12,095 nt of DNA from assembly GCA_021798635.1 (NCBI GenBank), contig JAJZGH010000146.1, positions 1 to 12,095 of the forward strand, written 5' to 3'. Position 1 is the stretch's first letter. Each line of letters starts with the position of its first letter. The position numbers and the translations under genes were made by a program. This DNA is from Planctomycetota bacterium (GTDB lineage: Bacteria; Planctomycetota; Phycisphaerae; WQYP01). Shown here piece after piece: positions 6,813 through 12,095 of the stretch. The notes under the pieces were generated by a model that saw nothing but the letters and a program-made list of their open reading frames with translations, did not search any database and had not been told where the DNA came from.

Positions 6813-6817
6813 GGAGG
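6813..6817 (+). promoter_or_regulatory. Ribosome binding site of rhaT
   Basis: GGAGG ends 5 nt before the GTG at 6823. This strong site fixes GTG as the start; upstream ATG codons at 6628 and 6713 are in other frames. Confidence 0.7.
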
Positions 6818-6822
6818 CTGTT

Positions 6823-8043
6823 GTGAATACCGGCTCAGGTACAAATTGGTTTGCGGCCGTGGCGCTGCATTGGACAGGCGGCTTGGCTTCCGCGAGTTTT
6901 TATCTGCCGTTCCGCGGCGTCAAGCGCTGGAGTTGGGAAACCTACTGGCTGGTGGGTGGGTTCTTCAGTTGGATTGTTGCGCCGTTATGTTTCGCATGGC
7001 TGCTGGTGCCGGATTTCTGGCAGGCTATTCATTCCGCCAGCGCGTCAACGATTTTCTGGACCTATTTTTTCGGCGTGCTATGGGGACTGGGCGGTCTGAC
7101 CTTCGGCCTGACCATGCGGTATCTGGGCATAGGCTTGGGCATGGCCATTGCCCTAAGCTATTGCGCGGCATTTGGTACGCTGATGGTTCCAATTTACGAC
7201 GGACAGTTTGGTGATCTGGCGACCCATCTGTACGGTCAGGTTATTCTGCTGGGCGTGCTGGTATGCTTGGCGGGTATTGCCGTCAGCGGTATGGCTGGCA
7301 TGTCCAAGGAGCGGGAACTTCCGGAAGAGCAGAAACAAAAGGTGGTCAAGGAATTCAACTTTAAAAAAGGAATTATGGTGGCCACCTTTTCCGGCATTAT
7401 GAGTGCCTGCTTTAATTTTGGCCTCACCGCCGCAACGCCGATTAAAACTACCGCCAAAGCTTTATTGGCGACGCATCACGCCAGCAATATGTGGAATGGC
7501 CTGCCATCCCTGGTGGTTCTGCTTTGGGGCGGATTTACCACCAATTTTATCTGGTGCCTGATTCTGCATCTGAAAAATCGCAGCGGCCGGCAATACCTGG
7601 CCGCAACATCCGCCCCGGATGAAAATCGTATAGTGACCGGCCTTGATGGACCGGGTTATTCCCAGCCGATTGGAAATATTGAATTGCCCTCTCATCGCGT
7701 GCCTTTGTTGAATAATTACACCCTGTCGGCGCTTGCCGGTGTCACTTGGTACTTTCAGTTTTTCTTCTACACGATGGGCCAGACGAAAATGCCGGAAGCC
7801 GGCAAATTCTCCGGCTGGACGCTGCACATGGCCAGTATCATTATTTTCGCCACGCTCTGGGGTGTGATACTGCATGAGTGGAAGGGCACAAGCAAAAAAA
7901 CCCACGCGCTTATTACCGGCGGCGTTATTGTGCTGGTGCTTTCCACTATTATTGTCGGTATGGGCAACTATCTCAAGAAGAAGACGCCCGCTAAGCCGGT
8001 CAAGCCAGCCGCGGCTCTGGTGGTGCCGCAGCATACGGCATAA
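6823..8043 (+). CDS. rhaT: L-rhamnose/H+ symporter RhaT family protein
   Basis: This is a 406-residue inner-membrane transporter of the drug/metabolite transporter superfamily. It is close to E. coli RhaT in recognisable blocks: VKRWSWETYWLVGG (33-46), GLTMRYLG (95-102) and WYFQFFFYTMG (309-319). I estimate about ten hydrophobic segments. RhaT imports L-rhamnose (and L-lyxose) with a proton. The protein is about 60 residues longer than the E. coli one. The extra length is mainly a polar loop at 252-298 (rich in Gly, Pro, Asn) and a Lys/Pro/Ala-rich C-terminal tail after 384. The start is GTG with GGAGG 5 nt upstream. No rhamnose isomerase, kinase or aldolase is visible, so the substrate is inferred from family and from the divergent AraC-type gene; a different deoxy sugar is possible. 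It ends 20 bp from the convergent cyclase-fold gene. Confidence 0.9.
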   Translation: MNTGSGTNWFAAVALHWTGGLASASFYLPFRGVKRWSWETYWLVGGFFSWIVAPLCFAWLLVPDFWQAIHSASASTIFWTYFFGVLWGLGGLTFGLTMRYLGIGLGMAIALSYCAAFGTLMVPIYDGQFGDLATHLYGQVILLGVLVCLAGIAVSGMAGMSKERELPEEQKQKVVKEFNFKKGIMVATFSGIMSACFNFGLTAATPIKTTAKALLATHHASNMWNGLPSLVVLLWGGFTTNFIWCLILHLKNRSGRQYLAATSAPDENRIVTGLDGPGYSQPIGNIELPSHRVPLLNNYTLSALAGVTWYFQFFFYTMGQTKMPEAGKFSGWTLHMASIIIFATLWGVILHEWKGTSKKTHALITGGVIVLVLSTIIVGMGNYLKKKTPAKPVKPAAALVVPQHTA

Positions 8044-8063
8044 GCGTGTTGTAACGCCCCGCG

Positions 8064-9107
8064 TCAGCGCTGATACAGCGGTAAATAATGGTAGGGAACG
8101 CATAAGGCCAGAACCGCCATCGCCGTCGCATACGCTTTTGAACCTTGCTGCTCAATGCCGTCCGTGGGGGTCCAGGAGCCGTCCGCATTTTGCAGGTGAA
8201 TTAATTCATGGCGGATCGTGCTGTAAATCTGCTGGTAATATTTTCCACCCAATGCATTGGCCGCCTGACTGCAATAATAGACCGCGTAAAAATAAAAATT
8301 CTCTTTCGATGACAACGGATGATTCAATAAAAAATCTCCGCCCGCGATGGCCTGCGGTGAATTTCTCTGTCCCATAAGTTCTAACGCCAGAATTCCTGTA
8401 CCCGTGCGCGCTCGCCCCGGCGGACCGCCCGGCTGATACGCGAAGCCGCCATTGACGTTGGCATCGCGCAGCACAAAGGCGATACCATTTTTGATCGCCG
8501 CGGCGGGAATGGCCGCACCGCAGTCCGCCGCGCCCCGCAAGGCCATGAGTTGCCAACCCGTGCAGGAAATATCCGCATCCGTTGCCGTAGGTTGATACCG
8601 CCAGCCGCCGGCAAAATTATTACGTGAATTTTTCTGTGCCGCCAGAATCAGCGCTACCGCCTTGGCCAAAACCTTTCCAATACGCTTACGCAGGGCCGGA
8701 TTTGCCACGCCGTACGCCTCTGAAAGCATCACGGTGGATATGCCGTGATCATACATCGTGCCGCCCGGCACCGTGATGTACCCATCGGGGAGTTGGTGCG
8801 CCAGCACCCAGTTAATTCCCCGATCTATTACCTGATGGTGCGGCCCGGTTCCCGGCGTATATCCGCGCGCTAAAAATGCCATCACCGCCAGGGATGTCAC
8901 TGCGGGGCGGTCATTGCGATTGCAGGGGAACGTTCCGCTGGCTTTCTGATGTTTCGTCAGCCACCGAAGCCCGTGGGCGATCGCACTTTTTACATAAACC
9001 GCAATGGGGTGTTCGGCCTGCGCAGCGGGTACATTCAGCGCAAGGCCAGCCGAGATTATTCCAACGGCGGCCAGGACGGGCAGCCGCCGATAATGGATAT
9101 ATTTCAT
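8064..9107 (-). CDS. Secreted prenyltransferase/squalene-oxidase-repeat protein
   Basis: The product (347 residues from the ATG at 9107) has a signal peptide: basic MKYIHYRR, a hydrophobic core, and AQA|EH cleavage after residue 31. The mature part is an alpha/alpha-toroid of the kind found in squalene cyclases and prenyltransferase beta subunits. At least five GG(F/W)-type repeats are seen, for example GTFPCNRNDRPAVTSLAVMAF, GGWRYQP, GGFAYQPGG and GSWTPTDG. A DADIS element (177-181) sits where squalene-hopene cyclases have DxDD, but the second acidic pair is missing and the protein is about half cyclase length, so cyclase activity is doubtful. An in-frame ATG at 9143 overlaps the upstream stop as ATGA and may be the coupled start. 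I prefer 9107 because it gives a normal signal peptide and has AGGA just upstream (3 nt). Substrate and role are unknown; planctomycetes often carry such genes beside DUF4175-like genes. Confidence 0.82.
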   Translation of the reverse strand: MKYIHYRRLPVLAAVGIISAGLALNVPAAQAEHPIAVYVKSAIAHGLRWLTKHQKASGTFPCNRNDRPAVTSLAVMAFLARGYTPGTGPHHQVIDRGINWVLAHQLPDGYITVPGGTMYDHGISTVMLSEAYGVANPALRKRIGKVLAKAVALILAAQKNSRNNFAGGWRYQPTATDADISCTGWQLMALRGAADCGAAIPAAAIKNGIAFVLRDANVNGGFAYQPGGPPGRARTGTGILALELMGQRNSPQAIAGGDFLLNHPLSSKENFYFYAVYYCSQAANALGGKYYQQIYSTIRHELIHLQNADGSWTPTDGIEQQGSKAYATAMAVLALCVPYHYLPLYQR

Positions 9108-9139
9108 AAATCCTGTCGGTGGTAAGGGTAAGCAAAAAT

Positions 9140-12095
9140 TCATCGCACCCGCATTTCTGAAAGCCGAATGTAATAGTCACGCACCATGCGTTTATAGCCG
9201 GAGGGAATATTTTGCCGGGCGGAATTTAACAGTTGTCGCTTGGCCAGCGGCCCGAGATTGCTCCACTGTGCGGGACTGATTCCCATAGCCAATACCGGCT
9301 TGGGTGGTGCGCCGGTGGGGGTGCCGGGGCCGGTCATGCCGTTAGGGTTGCCGCTTAGGGCGTTTCCAGCCGCGCCCTGGGTGCCGCCGGTGCCGGGCTG
9401 GCCCATGGCCAGACTCGCTCCGCTGCCACTTGCCGGTGCGCCCGGGCTGCCCTGCGTGTTCATGGTTTCTCCCGCGGCTCCAAGCGATCGTGCCGCCTGT
9501 TGTGCCGCCTGGGAATTCCCCTGCCCCGCCTGCTGTTGGGATTGCAAGGCATTTTGTACCTGCTGGGCGGCGGACATGATGCGCTGGTAGGAGCTTTGGC
9601 CCGTCTGGGCCTGTTGGTTGCCGCTTTGTCTTTTATTGCCATTCGCCTGCTGTTTGCCTGCCGCTTGGCCGCCTGTCCCCTTCCGCTGCTGTTGGATTTG
9701 TCCGGCAATCATATTTTTATATTGCGGTACATTCCGCATTTCCGGCGAATGCAAGGCACCATTTAAATCATCCAGGGCAATCCGCAGGTGTTGTAAAGCA
9801 GATTGCTGATGTTCCACGGCGGCGGCTTGGTTTACTTTCTTGAGTGCCTGTGCTGAAGCCTGTTGATCACGTGTTCCCGATCGCATCTGCCGGCGTGCCT
9901 GCGCTATATCTGAATTTAAATCTGGGGCACCGGTCTGGGTTTGCTGCTCGAGTTTTTTGGCAAGTGCCGCGGCTTGCGTAATTTGATCGGCAATCTTCCG
10001 GGCATTTTGTGCCTGCTGCCCCGGATTTACCGCTGGCGCCGATATCTGAGCCATCAACTGTTTGGTCCGTGCGGCCAACTGTTGCTGCTGCTGTGCCAGT
10101 TGTGTGGCCTTGCGTGCCAACTGCTGGAGTTGTCCGCTTTGGCCGGCGTGGGTTTGGGTGTTTGCCACCTGCTGCTGCACCGCCTTATTCATCAACTGCT
10201 GGGCACGTTGCAGGGAGGCCCGTGCCTGTCCCGCATTTTGATCCGCCGCCGCACGCATGGCTGCCTGGGCTTGCGTCATGGCGTCATTGAGGTTTTTAGC
10301 TTCCGCCGGCGTGGGTGCCTGGTTAAGCATTTTCTGAGCCAATTGATTCATTGCCCCTCCTGTGTGCTGCAGGGCATTGGCTTGCTGCACGGGTGAGGTG
10401 TTGCCTTGAGGATTAGTTGCAGCATTGATACGCGAAAGTTGATGCGCATTCTCCAGCGCCGCCTGATGAGCCTGCTGCTGCTGGGGCGAGGGGGGCTGTG
10501 CCGCGTGATTTAAATCCGCGGCGGATTTTTGCAGGCTTTGGGCAATGTTGTTCTGGCCCTCCAGAGCCGCCGGCCCCGCATGTTGCCGCAGGTTGCCCAC
10601 TACAGCATTCATCACCGCATCATTGGGCAAATTCGGTTGTGCCTGATCAGCGGATTTGGCTGATGTTTCAAGTGCTTTAATGTGCGTATTAAGCTTCTGC
10701 TGCTGCGCGGCAAGCTGCGCGAGCTGGGCTTTTGCGGACTGGGCATGTAATTGTCGCTGGAGTGTGCCGGCCGCCTGCTGCTGCGCGGAAATAATTTTTC
10801 CCAGTTGATTTTTCAAGCTCGACATAGTGGGTTGCACCTTGGCGGCTACCGGCGTTTGCAGTGACTTGTGTTGCTGCAGGAGCTTGGTGAGTTGGCGGTG
10901 CAATCTCTGCTGCTGCTGCCGCACTTTAGGTGAATTGGGTTGCTCGGTCATCTTTTTCGCTAACGCCCGTTGTTGCCGGGCCAGAGTTTTCAAGCTGTCC
11001 GCCAGTTGCTGTTGCCCCGCCTGTTGGGCCATTTGCTGCTGAAGTTTGTTTAGGGCCTGCTGCGATTGCCCCAGATTCTGTTGCGCGGCCGCTAAGTTCG
11101 CATTCCGCTGGGCTGATTGTTGCGGTGTGGCAAAGTTGGCGGCCGCCACCTGATTAGCGGCCTTGGGGAGATGCTGTTCAGCGGCTGCGGCGGCTTTATT
11201 GGCGTTCGCCGAAAAAGCTGAATTCTGCGACGCTTTAGCCGCCGCCTGCAAATTATCCGCCGTCTGTGCCAGATTCTGCTGCAGTTGCTCTGCCACGCGT
11301 TTTTGCCCGGCTGAAAATCGTCGATTTCCTGGCGTGCGCTGTAAATTGGCGATGCGTTGCCTGTCTCTCTTCAGGGTGTTCTGCGCTTTGGCGATGGCGG
11401 CCTTCACCGTGCGATAGGCCGCCATGTCCCGCCGCTGCTGATAACTTTGCTGCAAATGCCGGTCGATAAGCAACTCATGCAGGGCGGTGCGGGTTTTCTG
11501 ATGTCCCGGTTGGCAGTTGTCAATGGCCTCAAGCCGATAGAATATCGCACGGGCATGCGGGCGGTCGGCGGTTAGGAGTTGATCCGCAACTGACAACTTC
11601 CACGTTTGCCGCACGTGCCGGGGATTTTTAATTCCCAGATCGATGTTATAGCTCATCGGCAAAGAATGCCCTACTGTAACAATGGCCTGCACACCGGAAA
11701 GCCCAAATTCATCCGATGCGTCGAATAGAATCGGCACGGAATCATCCACCCGCACGCGCACGCGCCGCGCTGGCTGCACGATGTGAATCAGCGGCGGTTG
11801 ATCCGGAATCGCGACGATAGGCCATAAATGATTATCGTTGTTTTTTATTCCCTGGGCATTAATCAGATTGATGCGATAGCTGCAACTGTACTCTACCGGA
11901 AAGGTCGCTTGATATTCCAAGCCGGTCAGTGGGGTCAACGGCAAGGGTTGCAGCACGCCGGCCACCGGCGTGCCCATGGCGACAAAACTTTTCTTCGCCA
12001 GCGGTTCGGACGCATGAACAATTAATTGTACCTGGGTGCCGATGATGGCTTTAATTGAGCCATTTTTGCCTGCTACGCTCCGAGGCGGCAGGGCG
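9140..12095 (-). CDS. DUF4175-like protein with long Gln/Ala-rich coiled coil; N-terminus outside window
   Basis: The frame is open to the right edge, so the 984 visible residues lack the true N-terminus; the ATG at 11977 is internal. Visible residues 1-210 are beta-rich and Ig-like, with IHIVQPARRVRVRVDDSVPI, ASDEFGLSGV and FYRLEAIDNCQP, a pattern typical of the extracytoplasmic part of planctomycete DUF4175-type proteins. Residues about 212-870 are a Gln/Ala-dominated helical coiled coil with runs up to five Gln and very few bulky residues. A Gly/Pro/Ser linker (870-937) precedes a conserved-looking end (938-984) with QWSNLGPLAKRQLL and GYKRMVRDYYIRLSEM. Only two Cys are visible. In this family membrane segments lie near the N-terminus, so the part seen here is probably periplasmic. 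The gene overlaps the possible ATG start of the next gene (ATGA), so the two are likely co-transcribed. Molecular function is unknown. Confidence 0.75.
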   Translation of the reverse strand, partial: ALPPRSVAGKNGSIKAIIGTQVQLIVHASEPLAKKSFVAMGTPVAGVLQPLPLTPLTGLEYQATFPVEYSCSYRINLINAQGIKNNDNHLWPIVAIPDQPPLIHIVQPARRVRVRVDDSVPILFDASDEFGLSGVQAIVTVGHSLPMSYNIDLGIKNPRHVRQTWKLSVADQLLTADRPHARAIFYRLEAIDNCQPGHQKTRTALHELLIDRHLQQSYQQRRDMAAYRTVKAAIAKAQNTLKRDRQRIANLQRTPGNRRFSAGQKRVAEQLQQNLAQTADNLQAAAKASQNSAFSANANKAAAAAEQHLPKAANQVAAANFATPQQSAQRNANLAAAQQNLGQSQQALNKLQQQMAQQAGQQQLADSLKTLARQQRALAKKMTEQPNSPKVRQQQQRLHRQLTKLLQQHKSLQTPVAAKVQPTMSSLKNQLGKIISAQQQAAGTLQRQLHAQSAKAQLAQLAAQQQKLNTHIKALETSAKSADQAQPNLPNDAVMNAVVGNLRQHAGPAALEGQNNIAQSLQKSAADLNHAAQPPSPQQQQAHQAALENAHQLSRINAATNPQGNTSPVQQANALQHTGGAMNQLAQKMLNQAPTPAEAKNLNDAMTQAQAAMRAAADQNAGQARASLQRAQQLMNKAVQQQVANTQTHAGQSGQLQQLARKATQLAQQQQQLAARTKQLMAQISAPAVNPGQQAQNARKIADQITQAAALAKKLEQQTQTGAPDLNSDIAQARRQMRSGTRDQQASAQALKKVNQAAAVEHQQSALQHLRIALDDLNGALHSPEMRNVPQYKNMIAGQIQQQRKGTGGQAAGKQQANGNKRQSGNQQAQTGQSSYQRIMSAAQQVQNALQSQQQAGQGNSQAAQQAARSLGAAGETMNTQGSPGAPASGSGASLAMGQPGTGGTQGAAGNALSGNPNGMTGPGTPTGAPPKPVLAMGISPAQWSNLGPLAKRQLLNSARQNIPSGYKRMVRDYYIRLSEMRVR

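Larger units (their letters stand above)
6504..6822. other. Intergenic regulatory region between the AraC-type gene and rhaT
   Basis: No convincing gene lies here. The left part (about 6525-6600) is clearly AT-richer than its surroundings. It holds GATAAAT twice in direct orientation (6526-6532, 6539-6545) and, on the minus strand, a perfect TTGACA (6574-6569) with AT-rich -10-like hexamers at less than ideal spacing, probably the regulator's promoter zone. The right part carries the candidate rhaT promoter and three TGCGGWAT half-sites. A 37-codon frame (6713-6826) ends on the rhaT start codon. Confidence 0.6.

Noticed and set aside
6726..7214. Plus-strand frame starting with LLVACGV, which looks like a lipoprotein signal
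   Set aside because: It runs through the first third of rhaT in another frame, has a poor start, and the text after the apparent lipobox has no plausible domain.
8064..8080. TCAGCGCTGA palindrome and adjoining CGCTG/CAGCG hairpin as a terminator between rhaT and the cyclase-fold gene
   Set aside because: The stems are only 5 bp, there is no T-tract on either strand, and the sequence overlaps the stop codon and last codons of the minus-strand gene.
10080..10100. CTG/CAG runs as a microsatellite or CRISPR-like array
   Set aside because: The runs are short, irregular and in frame with the Gln-rich coding sequence; there are no conserved repeats with unique spacers.
9941..10396. Plus-strand Leu/Cys-rich frames opposite the coiled-coil gene
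   Set aside because: They are the complement of CAG/CAA and GCC codons of the Gln/Ala-rich protein (giving CTG, TTG and GGC), with no independent start signals.

Overview
The window looks like a chromosomal segment of a planctomycete, most likely a Phycisphaerae-like member. This is inferred from family content, not from a database match. The signals are a very long signal peptidase I carrying a zinc-ribbon insertion, a DUF4175-like Gln/Ala-rich coiled-coil protein followed by a secreted squalene-cyclase-fold protein, and single-copy core genes scattered on alternating strands. Base composition looks uniform. I see no tRNA, rRNA, IS element, CRISPR array, integrase or phage gene.

Layout, left to right. 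(1) The 3' end of a dihydrolipoamide dehydrogenase gene (+), followed by a hairpin. (2) lepB, signal peptidase I (+), with two large insertions. (3) coaD (-), convergent with lepB and overlapping its 3' end by 11 bp. (4) An intergenic region with overlapping candidate divergent promoters, then a small gene for a protein with an extremely acidic tail, then nadC and birA, all +. nadC and birA overlap by 8 bp. (5) An AraC/XylS-type regulator (-) divergent from rhaT, an L-rhamnose/H+ symporter (+), separated by a 319-bp region with repeated half-sites. (6) On the minus strand, a large DUF4175-like protein whose N-terminus lies beyond the right edge, followed by a secreted prenyltransferase/squalene-oxidase-repeat protein.

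How the genes work together. coaD, nadC, birA and the E3 gene serve coenzyme A, NAD, biotin and lipoamide/2-oxoacid metabolism; nadC and birA look translationally coupled. lepB matures secreted proteins. The AraC/RhaT pair looks like a locally regulated sugar-uptake unit, but no rhamnose catabolic enzyme is visible. The DUF4175-like and cyclase-fold genes form an envelope-directed pair whose function I cannot state.

The least ordinary items are the two lepB insertions, the acidic-tail protein, the TGCGGWAT half-sites between the regulator and rhaT, and the coiled-coil/cyclase-fold pair.
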